64,000 nt of DNA from NCBI GenBank assembly GCA_963575745.1, contig CAUYUJ010011225.1:1046828-1110827 (forward strand). The letters are read 5' to 3'. Made by a program: the position numbers and the translations under genes. Shown here in pieces: positions 1 to 9,908 of the stretch. Origin of the DNA: Prorocentrum cordatum. Its lineage: Eukaryota > Sar > Dinophyceae > Prorocentrales > Prorocentraceae. Each line of letters starts with the position of its first letter. Position 1 is the stretch's first letter. The notes under the pieces are model-generated. The model was not told the origin of the DNA. It worked only from the letters and a program-made list of their open reading frames with translations, and did not search any database.

Positions 1-120
1 CCAGACCCCCCCCCCCCCGCCACCACCAGAACCCACGCCGCCGGAATTCCCCACCCCCCTTTCCCGCTACCCCGGCAGAGCCACCCGGCCACCGGACCTT
101 CCCCCCGTCTTCCCCGAATT
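1..120. repeat. Fragment of a C-rich dispersed repeat
   Basis: The first 90 bases (CCACCAGAACCCACGCC, then a pyrimidine run and CCCGGCAGAGCC) reappear at about 18,765-18,845 in the same order with small differences. This is therefore a dispersed repeat cut by the window edge. No coding sequence is seen. Confidence 0.5.
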
Positions 121-299
121 TCTTTGCTGAGATGACTCATGGGTTCGCCATAGTGTAGCAAGGATAGCTTTCGTTTATCGAAGATATATCTATCTAGCGA
201 GACGGATCGCATAATCATGATCTATCTATTTAGCATATGCTATATCTGTTTAGCAAATATATGTGCTAAGTTCTAACGTACAATTTTTTTTATTCAGTT

Positions 300-540
300 T
301 ACACATATGCATATGTACAAAGATACGTACACATTTCATACACACATACATACGTCAACATATGCATGTACACAACGTACATGTGCACGAGCTCACATAT
401 ATAAAAATATATACACGCACATATGCATGCATCACACACATACACACGCACAGACAAACACACATACACAAACACACACACACACACATACGCACCCATA
501 CGCACACACACGTGTACACGTGTATACACGCATGTTATAA
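300..540. repeat. CA/CATA microsatellite
   Basis: Alternating purine-pyrimidine sequence rich in ACACAC, ACATAC and ACGCAC, densest at about 425-520. It keeps frames open on both strands, giving His/Thr-rich or Val/Cys-rich false ORFs. Confidence 0.9.
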
Positions 541-559
541 CGCACGGCAAACCCCAACG

Positions 560-745
560 CCATCACATGGGCAATGCGATGCTCCGCTATGCAGTGCAGA
601 TGCGTTATGCCATGCTGACTTATGCTATATTGCTGTATGCCAAAATGCATGCCTTATGATCTGCTGCCCCATGCTGCCATGCTGCGCTATGCTATGCGCA
701 TGCTGCGCTATACCATGCAATGCTCCGCCATGCCACGGCCGCACG
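560..745. repeat. Degenerate short-motif repeat (ATGCTGCGCT-like)
   Basis: The motif ATGC occurs every 5-12 bases, in phrases such as ATGCTGCGCTATGC, which makes an imperfect tandem array. No protein-coding signal is visible. Confidence 0.6.
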
Positions 746-1375
746 CCGCGCAACCGTGGGATTCGCAAGGCGCGCGCGCCCCGCCCCGCCGCGCGGCGCC
801 GCTGCGAGCGGGGAGCATGATCCCCGCGCCTCCTGCAAGCCCACCCCCGCGGTGAGCGTGCAGACGGCGGCGCCGCCCTTTCAGCCGCCGCCCGGCAAGG
901 CGCCAGCGGCGGCGTCCGCGCAGGCGCCCACGGCGCCGCACTTCCAGCCGCCGCCCGTGGCGGTCGGACGCGCGCCTTCCGAGGGGCCGCCTTGCAAGGC
1001 GGCGCGCTTGCAGGTGCGCGCGCGGCCGAAGGCGGTGGCGCTTGCTGGCTCGCCGCCAGCGGCGCCGTTCGAGGCGCCGCTCGATGGCGCGGCGGGCGCC
1101 GCCGCCAGCGCGGCCGAGCTCGCGGCTGAGCCCCGCCGCGTTCCGCTGCGCGTCGGGGGCGAGGCGGCCGCGGCCGAGCTCCGTTACGTCGGCGGGCTCG
1201 CGCCCGCAGGCGTGCAGATGGCGGCGGGGCGGTAATTGCTGCGAGGGGGGCGCTGCTCGGCGGCGCGGAGCTGTTGCCGCGGGGGCCCTCCGAGCCGCCC
1301 CCGCCAACCTTCTGGGCGGTCCCAGAGGGGGCGCGCGTCTGCGGGCGCTGGGCGGTGGCGCTGGCGCGCGCCATT
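746..1375. other. Very GC-rich island with unresolved open frames
   Basis: This 630-base stretch is almost all G and C, so several frames on both strands stay open by composition. The plus frame 720-1235 would give an Ala/Pro-rich protein with two phrases of the type FQPPP about 30 residues apart, and the minus frames are Arg/Ala-rich. No domain is recognisable. It may be part of a low-complexity exon or simply GC-rich spacer. I do not call a gene. Confidence 0.3.
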
Positions 1376-2726
1376 GCTCCCATATGGGCCCCATGGCTAT
1401 GACAACCGGACCCGCATGGTGGTCGAGGAATAAACACAACCAAAACAACAGGTATACAAAACCGGCCGGCCGCTGAACCCCATGCGATCGAGCTGGTCGC
1501 CGCCGCGCAAGCCCTCGGGCTACGGCGCTCGAGCTGTCGGCGGGGGGGGGGGGGGGCAATTGGCGGACGCATCGCCGCATTCCATGACGCGCGATGGCTC
1601 GAACCGTGTGCGCAATATCGCTATGTGCGCATGGTTGCGCGATGATGTGGGGCCGTCGGGCCAGCGCCCGACCCCTCGAACGCATGTGGCCCAACATCAT
1701 CGGCATCATCACCAGCCCATGGGGCTCAAGCATGCGCACAGCCCGCGGGACTCAACCACCCGCCCCAAGCCCGCGCGCAGCCCACGCCCCCCCCGCCAAC
1801 GAATAGCGCACGGGCCCCCCGCCAACGAACAGCCCACGGGGCTCAAGCATCCGCTGGCCCGACGGGCCTACGGCGCGTAAGCGGTCGCGTGGGTCACCCT
1901 CACAATATGCGACATCACCGCCACCGCCGCGGTCAGCATCGTCGTCGTCGTCTTCGTCGTCGTCGCCGCCGCCGTCGTTGTCGGCGTCGTCATCGTCGTC
2001 GTCGATCGGCTGAGTTGGCGGCGATATCGCAACGGTGGGCGCATGCAAGTGGGACAGGCGGCGGGTGGGGTGGCGAGACGCCAATGAATAACACATTATG
2101 CAACCATACGTCGCATTATCTTTGTCAGCCCGACCAACGATGCACAATATTGCGGCGACCGGGTTAAATGCACAGCGCGCAGCGCACCGCCGTACTCGCG
2201 TCGTCGGGGCGCATCGGCCCTCGCGAAAGATGCCATGCTGGCGTGTTCACACACGCATCCAACCAGCTGTATATAGACGGTATATCACAGCACACACCCG
2301 CACGACCATCCCCACGCAACATCACACCGCCGCTCCGTCGTCGTCCAAGCCCGCCCACACCGTCCACGAACATGCCCATCGCCGCCATCACAAGTGCACG
2401 CCGCCACCGACCATCCTCATCCGCCCCCGCCCCTCGTCACCCTATCCGCGGCGTCGCCGCCATCTCAGCCCGCGCGATTCCCGCCGTCGCCGCGAAATCA
2501 CCATCCCCGATTGGCAGAATTATCCCTGACACCACCCATCACAGTGGGAACTCGTGGGGCTTGGGCCCATCCGCTATCAAGTGTAGTACACATGCGGATT
2601 TGGGGCCATGTGCTCTAGATGGGGCCCGTCCGATCGGACATGTGAGAACAGAACAGACAAGATCGGCGCGACGGTGTCGCATGGCTAGCTCTTAAGACGG
2701 AGGGTCAGTCATCAGGGCGGTAGCGG
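1376..2726. repeat. Spacer containing a CGT/TCG trinucleotide tract
   Basis: No gene is supported. A poly-G run lies at about 1541-1556. A degenerate TCG/CGT trinucleotide tract runs at 1,925-2,015 and encodes only Arg, Asp or Ser runs, depending on frame. The rest (2,020-2,720) has no recognisable feature. Confidence 0.6.
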
Positions 2727-2840
2727 TTGGTTCTTAGCTCTAAGAATCAACCGCAATCGGGCGTGCAGTTGATTCTTAGCTCTGAGAATCAACCGCAATC
2801 GGGCGTGCAGTTGATTATTAGCTCTAAGAATCAAACGCAT
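2727..2840. repeat. 42-bp tandem repeat in which each unit is a hairpin
   Basis: Three units start at 2727, 2769 and 2811. Each contains the near-perfect palindrome GATTCTTAGCTCTAAGAATC, so each unit folds into a stem of 10-15 bp. In the first unit the stem extends to GCGGTTGGTTCTTAG paired with CTAAGAATCAACCGC. The units are joined by GCAATCGGGCGTGCAG. The array lies about 100 bp beyond the stop codon of the minus-strand gene at 2942-3821, so it could fall in its 3' untranslated region. Confidence 0.8.
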
Positions 2841-2941
2841 GCTCATATGCGGTGGTTCTTAGATCAAATCACCAACCACCACGTCCTGAGACATCTTGAG
2901 GACTGGCCTTCTATATAGTATGTGCGATGATCGCGGGCCGT

Positions 2942-3821
2942 TCAGAGGTCCAGCAGCTTGCACAACCAATCGCTGATCGAGCGGCACTCGCTGATCAGCC
3001 TCTCGCACTCGCCCCAGCTGCCGCGCCCGTGCGCCTGAATCAACGACGCCACGCGCGGAATCCAGCCGCCGTGGCCGCTCGCGCCCTTCGGCATCCCCTT
3101 GTTTGGTATGTCGCGCTGCTCGGGTGCTGATGCCGAGCCTGATGCTGCTGCTGGGGCTGCTGCTGGGGCTGCCGTGTGCTGATCGTGCGCCACCTGCTGG
3201 CTCTGCCTCATGATGGTCAACTCCGCCTCCGCCTCGCGCAAACGGTCGCACCCGCTCTTGATGTCCCACCCGACCACCGGATCTGTGGCCCACCACGGGT
3301 GGTGCAGCGCACCCGCAGGGTTCACCACTTCCGCGGGCGTTAACGGAGTCCAAAACGCGATGCGCATCGGCGTGGACTCATCGTTGTATAACGCTGCAAA
3401 CTGGCCCGCTGTCTCCCACATGGTGGTCGGGCAATGCCATCCATTGTCAGCGTCGTCCTTGAACATGAGCAGGTGCTCGCCGTCCAGCACGCCCGACACG
3501 CTCTTCCACAACGCCGCGCCATTCACGTAGAGGTTCGTGTTGAAGTAGGTCGTCGTCGCGGCCTGGATCAGCTCCAAATCGTTCTCGCTGCTAACTGACG
3601 CGACCAGCTCGTCGGCCGTCTCCGTAGTCAGCGCCGCGGCCCTGATGCCGTCGTACATGGGGACGAACATCCGTTCGTTCGGTAGCTTCCGCCATCACAT
3701 CGTCGAATGCTGGGACGCGCAACCTCTTCGGCGGCGGTGGGCACGGCGGCGGGCGCGCCACCCCGCGCGCCGCACTCGCCGCAGCCCGCTCGCTCGCGAG
3801 GTCACGCTGCATCGGCGCCAT
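2942..3821 (-). CDS. Uncharacterised dinoflagellate-like protein, one frameshift
   Basis: I do not recognise the family. Reading the minus strand from the ATG at 3821 (MAPMQRDLASE) gives about 50 residues with a Pro-rich stretch (PPPCPPPPKRLRVPAF). The frame then shifts at about 3670, next to a CGAACGAACG duplication. It continues for about 240 residues from MFVPMYDGIR to a TGA at 2942. The second part is clearly protein-like, with mixed hydrophobic and charged residues, several Trp (ALHHPWWATDPVVGW), an Ala/Gln-rich linker, and a C-terminus containing WGECERLISECRSISDWL. There is no signal peptide or membrane segment. The shift may be a 1- or 4-bp indel (pseudogene) or an assembly error. The long ORF from ATG 3670 could also be used alone. 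Coding-like minus-strand stretches at 4380-4563 and 5474-6184 lie upstream and could be earlier exons of the same gene. Confidence 0.6.
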
Positions 3822-3902
3822 CGCCCGCGCCGGGGGCGCACGCGAGCGCACCGCGCCTCGCGGTGAATCGTCGCACCGCGGTCGGGCCTGAGCCGCGCAA
3901 CG

Positions 3903-3928
3903 GTCCGAGCCAAAAAACGGCCACGCGA
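3903..3928 (-). other. Weak spliced-leader-like sequence upstream of the ORF
   Basis: On the minus strand this reads GTGGCCGTTTTTTGGCTCGG. It resembles the dinoflagellate trans-spliced leader (core GCCATTTTGGCTC) but has two extra T and a G for A. It lies about 85 bp before the ATG at 3821. Relict leaders upstream of genes are known in dinoflagellates as traces of mRNA retroposition. The match is imperfect and could be chance. Confidence 0.2.
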
Positions 3929-3983
3929 CGTCAGCATTGCGCGTTTGCCCGCAAATCACCAGCGCACCGCGTGTTATCACAAA

Positions 3984-4110
3984 TCAAAGCCAACACCTAG
4001 GCTGCACGACGTTACCCATACATGCTGCACATCATTATGCATGCAAAGCCATCACTTAGGCTGTACAACATTACGCATACATGCACACGATGCGTCATCA
4101 TCCTGACCAG
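3984..4110. repeat. 59-bp imperfect tandem duplication
   Basis: CAAAGCCAACACCTAGGCTG at 3985 recurs as CAAAGCCATCACTTAGGCTG at 4044, and both are followed by ACGTTACCCATACATG-like sequence. The surrounding 4,110-4,380 holds nothing recognisable. Confidence 0.6.
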
Positions 4111-4379
4111 CCACCCACACAATGGCGGCTACCATTACACAGGAGGTTAGGGTGCATGCATCTGCGCACTCTGACATATGAGGCTCGCAACTTGACAGTA
4201 TGACCGCCCGCAGACCCCTATCATGCGGGCTGTGCGCACCTAGTGTTATGCGTCAATCGGTAGCATCGTCGGCAGCTCCAGGATCGGGGCCGTCGACATC
4301 AGCATCGGGGCGCTCAGCCGCTGGCTCCGCAGAGCCGTCGGACTCGAAGTTCTGCAAAACGCCGGTAGCAACAGCATCG

Positions 4380-4563
4380 GGCCATCAGCGAGCTCAGCGC
4401 TCTCGCGCTTGACGGTGGGGTTCGCAAGAAACGCAAATGCATCCTCCAAAGTCCTCTGGACCTTATACCCTTTGGAGCCGCACGATTTAGCGTACTTCGC
4501 GACAAAGCCGCGCCTGTGTTTGTAAATCCTTTTGGGGCGCTCATCTTTTGATGCCACAGCTTT
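4380..4563 (-). CDS. Coding-like exon, function unknown
   Basis: The minus strand encodes about 60 residues with clear protein character. Basic phrases (KDERPKRIYKHRRGFVAKYA, then SKGYKVQRTLEDAFAFLANP) are followed by KRESAELADG. The open frame spans 4246-4581, but only this core looks coding. It has no credible own start, so it is best read as an internal exon or remnant. It lies between two other minus-strand coding stretches (2942-3821 and 5474-6184), and the 73-bp satellite sits between it and the upstream one. The basic, aromatic pattern loosely recalls small DNA-binding folds, but I cannot name one. Confidence 0.4.
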
Positions 4564-4735
4564 AACATGGAATATCCGCAAGGGCTTCGCCCCCTGCCGC
4601 CGGCCCCCTCTCTCGGAGAATGGGCCATGGAAGACCTAAGTCATGAGGCCTTGGCGCTGTCGTGAAGCAGTATCGAAACTTCATGCGAAGCCGATTCGCA
4701 ATCAGCAAACCAACTGATCACAAGAGGGGTTACCA

Positions 4736-4840
4736 CGCCTGACGATTGGTAAGACGTGTATGGTTTACGGGCTTGGTTACCACACCTTGCGATTAAAGGG
4801 CCGAGGGAGTTGTCGCAGTTTGGGTTACCACGCCTTGCGA
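4736..4840. repeat. Short direct repeats GGTTACCACRCCT
   Basis: GGTTACCACGCCT-like copies occur at about 4729, 4773 and 4814, each followed by KGCGAT, with spacing near 40 bp. They directly precede the 73-bp satellite. Confidence 0.6.
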
Positions 4841-4855
4841 TGGATGTGCGTGAAG

Positions 4856-5295
4856 GGTGGCACCGAATTTCAGAAATGTGCCGAATCCCTTGTGTTTTTG
4901 GACCCTGACCCCGCGGATCTGCGTAAGGGGTGGCGCCGAATTTCAGAAATGTGGCAAATCCCATGTTTTTGAACCCTGACCCCGCGGATCTGCGTAAGGG
5001 GTGGCGCTGAATTTCAGAAATGTGGCAAATCCCGTGTGTTTTTGGACCCTGACACCGCGGATCTGCGTGAGGGGTGGCACCGAATTTCAGAAATGTGGCA
5101 AATCCTTTGTGTTTTTGGACCCTGACCCCGCGGATCTGCGTGAGGGGTGGCACCGAATTTCAGAAGTGTGGCAAATCTCTTGTGTTTTTGGACCCTGACC
5201 CTGCGGATCTGCGTGAGGGGTGGCACCGAATTTCAGAAATATGGCAAATCCCTTGTGTTTTTGGACCCTGAGCCCGCGGATCTGCGTGAGGGGTG
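4856..5295. repeat. 73-bp minisatellite, six units
   Basis: Units start at 4856, 4929, 5000, 5073, 5146 and 5219. One unit is 2 bp short. Each reads GGTGGCACCGAATTTCAGAA, then a TGTGTTTTTGGACCCTGA core, then CGCGGATCTGCGTGAGG. Units are about 90 percent alike. Because 73 is not a multiple of three, the stop-free repeats create rotating overlapping ORFs on both strands. Those are artefacts. Confidence 0.95.
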
Positions 5296-5473
5296 TAGAT
5301 TTCGAGCCCCCCCAGCAATTCAGACAACGCGCCCAGGAGGTGCTAAATATATGGTTTGGGCCTCCCCCCCCCCTCGCGCGATCAATCAACTAGTTACAGT
5401 AACCAGCAATAAGCATAACTGTAACACTGGAAACTACAAGCTACAACTGACACAGGAAACTGCGAACCCGCGC

Positions 5474-6184
5474 CTACAGCCTGGTGGCCCTACAAGGGGG
5501 CCGGCGGATTTTCGAACTGAGCACATGTAGCACAGTTGCTATCATATCATCGCTAATCGCTACACATAAGTTGTCGGATGGGTGCACTGCGCGCAGGACG
5601 TCCACATCATGTGTGTCGTCGCCGACCTTGACCGCAAGCGCAATGGATTTCGGGTGCTCCCGCATGGGCGCTGTTTGGGCCTTGGCAATCCGATGGACCT
5701 TCTGGGGCGTCGTCTCGCAATTGCTAAACAAGCTGCACCTTGGCTGTGCGGCTGGCTTGGCTTCATATGTCTGCTGTTGTTTGCGCATGTTCGTCAACTC
5801 TGTGAGCCCAATGCTGCGAGATAACAATCCATGGACTTCTCCTTCGTCATCTGGGACGGCATCGTTGTCGACCGCAACCAGCTGGTTAAGAGACCACCCT
5901 GACGCCGCCACTCGAACGAACGTAACGTCGTCAACAACAACGACGTCGCCATTATCCCCTGATGTTTTCCATTGCGGCTTCAGCCCTGGGAGGCTCACAG
6001 TCTGTTCGGTTGCCGCGATTGCTTTACGCATGTCGGTCGAGGCAGTGGCGGCGGCCTGCCTGCCGACTGGAGCCAGAACGGCTATGTATACAACCCACGC
6101 GCGCACGCGCGACGCGCAACGGCACATCAAGCCCGATGGGCTGCGGGGCCACAGGGGGGGTCGCAATTCAGGCAGTGACAGCAT
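5474..6184 (-). CDS. Coding-like region or exon, function unknown
   Basis: The minus strand is open for 236 codons. The convincing part runs from about residue 45 to 215 (roughly 6050-5540). It is a mixed, acidic sequence containing DNGDVVVVDDVTFVRVAASG, LNQLVAVDNDAVPDDEGEVH, SIGLTELTNMRKQQQTYEAK and VGDDTHDVDVLRAVHPSDN. I do not recognise it. Gln-rich and Asp-rich segments alternate, and no membrane segment or catalytic motif is visible. The first 45 residues are less protein-like, and the true upstream boundary may be a splice acceptor. The end near 5530 lies just before the 73-bp satellite, which would then be intronic. It is probably one exon of a minus-strand gene shared with 4380-4563 and 2942-3821, but that is inference. 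Confidence 0.5.
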   Translation of the reverse strand: MLSLPELRPPLWPRSPSGLMCRCASRVRAWVVYIAVLAPVGRQAAATASTDMRKAIAATEQTVSLPGLKPQWKTSGDNGDVVVVDDVTFVRVAASGWSLNQLVAVDNDAVPDDEGEVHGLLSRSIGLTELTNMRKQQQTYEAKPAAQPRCSLFSNCETTPQKVHRIAKAQTAPMREHPKSIALAVKVGDDTHDVDVLRAVHPSDNLCVAISDDMIATVLHVLSSKIRRPPCRATRL

Positions 6185-6189
6185 ATGAT

Positions 6190-6747
6190 GCTAAGATGGC
6201 CCACAATGGTCCCAAGACGGCCCCACCACGCATCACATCGGACTGATTTGATCCCACGAGGGCCCGCGATGGCCCGAACCTGATCCCCATGACGACCCAC
6301 GAAAACCAACGGCGGCACAATACCGTGCACACTGCAAACGTATAAGGCCAATGGCGCCCATACACGTTGGGTGGCATTGCTTTGTTTGCGATGGGGTCAG
6401 TGATCTTGCTAGATCGCGCGCCCGACGGCCTCGGGTGGCCCAGGCATCGCACAGCATGGCCCCACGACGGCCTACGATGCCAACCATGCTGACCCACTGG
6501 GGCCCCGCATGGCGGTCTCGTGGCGCCACCAATCTCGCCCGACATAGCCGCGTCATGATTCCAATGAGGCCCATGTGGGCTTGCGGCTACACAATATGGC
6601 CTCGCGCCAGCCCCGTGCACAAGTGATGCGTGGGCATAGTTTTCAACGGGGGCCTCCAGGGTCCCCGCGCAACCAACATCAATCAAACGCAGCAGCCAGA
6701 TCGGCCCGAGACCGAGACGCCGCGAGGAGCTGGTCGCATTCATCGCG
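6190..6747. other. Spacer between divergent coding regions, with a diffuse GGCCC/GACG motif
   Basis: No gene is supported. The stretch 6,190-6,560 repeats a loose 18-22 bp phrase of the type ATGGCCCACRATGG / CACGACGGCC without regular period. The same texture occurs at 44,460-44,900 and 52,230-52,450. A promoter, if there is one, cannot be recognised. Dinoflagellate promoters lack a familiar TATA box. Confidence 0.4.
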
Positions 6748-7617
6748 ATGGAAGAGGTGCCTGTCGTGGAGCAGGGCGCGGTCAAGGCGCAGCGGTGGGT
6801 GTGGCTGGACGACATGCGGAGTTGGCTGCCCGTGAACACCCCGATCAGCCACCGCGGGTCGTTCCCGCGCTGCCTTGACGTGAAGAGCGCCAAGGACGAC
6901 TTGTTGCGAACGGTGAGCACGCTGTACGCCGCGTTCGGTGACGACACAACGAAGCTCGTGGTTGGCGGGATGCGTCGCGACAACAAGTGGAAGACGAGCT
7001 TCAAGCTCAACGAGGACCCGCACTCGGAGAGGTCGCTGCCTGACGATTGGTTCATCAACGAGAACTGGGCACAGATCGTCTGCGTCCGGCGGGCAGCGCG
7101 CGCCACGGCGGCACCGACTACAACGCGAAGCATCAGCGCGCGACCGAGCGTGGCACCTACGAGTACGAGGACCCGTGAAGCAGCACGTTGCCAATTACTA
7201 CAGTAAGGAGCGCCGCGCGCCGCAGTGCGACGACACGCGCTACAGTACGACGCAGCACGGCATCGGCGACACCTCCGCCGACGGCTACGCGCCGCGCGGT
7301 GCCGCGCACTCCAGCAGCGACATCGCCGACGACGNNNNNNNNNNNNNNNNNNNNNNNNNNNNNNNNNNNNNNNNNNNNNNNNNNNNNNNNNNNNNNNNNN
7401 NNNNNNNNNNNNNNNNNNNNNNNNNNNNNNNNNNCCCCCCCCCCAGGGCGGCAACACGACGCATCAGCACGGCGTCACCGAGCAGGTGGCGACCACGGCC
7501 GACTACAGCAAGAAGGTCGGTAAGCCTAAGCAGCAGGCAGCCGACGCCGGTGCGCCCGGCCACGAGAGCTCGCGTGAGTCGAAGACGGGATCGTCAGGCT
7601 CGTGGGCGATCTCATGA
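6748..7617 (+). CDS. Uncharacterised protein gene, frame-broken and spanning a gap
   Basis: The ATG at 6748 opens a protein-like sequence of about 110 residues (MEEVPVVEQGAVKAQRWVWL, later KLVVGGMRRDNKWKTSFKLN and SLPDDWFINENWAQIV). The coding signal then moves to a second frame (YNAKHQRATERGTYEYEDP, ending at a TGA at 7176), and at once to a third (VKQHVANYYSKERRAPQ). It resumes after the N gap with HQHGVTEQVATTADYSKKVG and ends at TGA 7615-7617. TTQHGIGDTSADGY before the gap resembles HQHGVTEQVATTADY after it, so the C-terminal half is an imperfect Tyr/His/Thr-rich repeat region. Two frame changes within 100 bp suggest decay or small assembly errors near the gap. I do not know the family. 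Confidence 0.55.
7335..7434. other. Assembly gap, 100 N
   Basis: Exactly 100 undetermined bases, the usual placeholder for a gap of unknown size. A poly-C run follows directly, so a homopolymer or GC-rich repeat probably caused the break. The gap lies inside the coding tract 6748-7617. Confidence 0.99.
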
Positions 7618-8590
7618 TGGCTGTGCTAGCTTTGCACGGCGGGCAAGTGGTGCTCGGTGACACAGGATCTAAGTTTCCGTCCATGCGCGGCCGCCGGGCG
7701 GAGGTGGGTATAAGAGCTCCCGGCTGCTTCGATGGCCAATTGGAGAATGCACCTCGTCCCGTTGACCCCTGCAAGTATCGATCGGGCACCAGTTCCTACG
7801 CCCGATGCTCATCCGAGTTTCGATGATGTCCTTAGCGAAACGATCCGAATAATTCATGAACGGCGCAATAATTGCATCTGGACTCTCGGCGAAGTGCGCA
7901 TGATAACGCGTGGTCGGTGCGCGCCCAGGCTCATGCAAAAAGTCGCGCCGCAGGCACATATCACGGCATGAGACCGGGCCCTAGGATGAGGATGGGAGGC
8001 GCGGGGGATGATGAGGGATGCACATATGGATACGCACGTAGAACCAAAGGACACCAGATAACCATGACCGGCGAAGAGAGATCCAGTCTGGTTGGACGAG
8101 CGCACGTTGGTATATTGTGACGGGGCCATGTTTCTTATCGACATCTGTGTCGGCGCAGGCCTCCAACCACGTTTGGTTTCGTTCCTATGGCCCAGCCCGC
8201 CTCGGCAAACAATGCGGAGGGCGTTGAGCATCTCGTCAAGCACGGGTGCGCTTCGATCAGAAGGCCACCTCAACTCACGTGGAACAACCAAGGACGCGCG
8301 ATGCGAACCACCGCCGACCACCCCCCCACCCCCTCTCCTGCTGTCTGGACGCGCATATGTGTTATTACTGTGGGTCAGGGCTCGGTCGGGTCATCGGATT
8401 TCGCGCCACCCCAGCAGCTGCGCAAAACATTCGGGGGGCACTTCGGGCGGTGCATAAGGGGGGCGGGGGCGGCGGCGGTGGCGGCGGGGGGTGGGGGGGG
8501 GATGGGGGCCAAGACATGGATGACTGACGCGCGGGGAACGATCAGGACGGGGGCGCATCGTTGAGGCGCGCGGATATCGGAGCCATTGTG
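7618..8590. other. Spacer with a G-rich tract
   Basis: I see no supported gene. A strand-biased G tract (8,457-8,503) has many runs of three or more G and could form G-quadruplex structure. Confidence 0.4.
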
Positions 8591-8599
8591 GGTCGTTTT

Positions 8600-8624
8600 G
8601 AGCGCATATATATACATATCTATA

Positions 8625-8666
<42 letters not shown>

Positions 8667-8706
8667 TGTGTATATGTCTATATATGTACATATATACATA
8701 TACATG
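8600..8706. repeat. AT/TA microsatellite
   Basis: About 20 TA dinucleotides (8,629-8,664) are flanked by ATATGTACATATATAC-type sequence. A very similar tract lies at 51,610-51,755. Confidence 0.95.
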
Positions 8707-8759
8707 GGCTACATGTTGGGCGACAAGTTGGTTTGCTTGCTGGGTCACTTCCGATGGCC

Positions 8760-9370
8760 ATCCGATGTCTCGAAACGTATCCGAGCGCCCAGGAGCGCTC
8801 CAAGCGCGCCCAGCGATCGCCCCGATAAGCGATTGTCTGTGTTCCCAGGGGGGGGGGGGCTAATTAAGGAACCCGCCGGCTTTGATCGATGTCATCCAAG
8901 ACAACCTAAGTACATGGCGTCCGATGTCCCCTTATCCAGCTACAAAAGGACCCCAATACGCCGCCAATATGCCTCTACGAATCCCCCAGAGGCCACACTA
9001 TTGTCCCGAGAGGCCCCCACTCGGCCTCCAAGAGGATCCCAGGCGCCCTCCCCCCTCCACCCCAGCAGGGGCCGCCCACCCACTAACCCCCGCCCCGAAG
9101 CGCCCAAGACGCCACCCTGGACCGCCAATATACCCCCGAGACGTCCCGAGATGCATCCCTGGAACGCCCAAGAGTACCCCAAGAGGTTCCGAGAGGCATC
9201 CAAGATGCATCTGGCCCTTCTGCCCGCCCCCCTCCTCATCCTCCACCCTCCTCCTCATTATCCTCATCATCCTCGCGCTGTTCATCATCATCCTCCATCC
9301 CCCCCCCCCGTACATCCACCCATCCATCCATCCATCCATCCATCCCCCCTCCTCCTCATCATCCTTCGAA
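8760..9370. repeat. Diffuse CGAGAGGCCCC-type repeats, then TCC and CATC tracts
   Basis: From 8,930 to 9,210 a degenerate phrase (CCCGAGAGGCCCC, CCAAGAGG, CCCAAGA) recurs every 20-30 bp. TCC/CCT triplets follow (9,225-9,300), then a CATC tetranucleotide run (about 9,315-9,345). A 300-codon plus-strand frame through here is Pro/His-rich and an artefact. Confidence 0.6.
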
Positions 9371-9908
9371 CGGTCCGGCTGGCCCTCGCCTTGCTCGCGC
9401 ACTTCCCTCATCGCCGCAACTCGCCTGGGCGTCGCTTCTGGGTGGGGTGGCGGGGATGCGCGAAGCGCCGTGCATTGGAATGCCAGAGTTGCCTCGCGAT
9501 AAACATATGGGGGCCACTATTGGCGCCTCAGGGGCCCCGCAGACCTGCGGGGGCTCGGCTCTCACCTGACTGCCGCAACTCGGCTCTCACTTCAGGGCAA
9601 CGTCAGTTTCAGAGCCAGAAGTCGCATCCCTCATAGGCTTGTGAGCGGGGAGAGAAGGGGGGTTGAGTGAGGGCGCGCGAGAAACGGACTGAGCATGGGG
9701 CGAGGCGAGTCAACGCCTATGTGATTACATTGTTGTAGAACTCAACAACCATAGCTGTCACATGAGAGCTGTAAACATGCGCGTGAATCAAGCGCGGCAC
9801 GCAGTGACCACACTGGGCATCACACCACCTCGATGACAAGCTCAATGGGCTGGCCGCCTCGCCCAACACATATCAGAACACTATAGGCATTGATGGCCCC
9901 ACCTACAC
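9371..9908. other. Spacer, nothing recognised
   Basis: No coding-like sequence, tandem repeat or structured element stands out. Confidence 0.5.

Noticed and set aside
4856-5295. CRISPR-like array
   Set aside because: Units are contiguous tandem copies without unique spacers, in a eukaryotic context.
8457-8503. G-rich tract as a regulatory G-quadruplex
   Set aside because: It can fold in principle, but no gene is close enough or well enough defined to assign a role.
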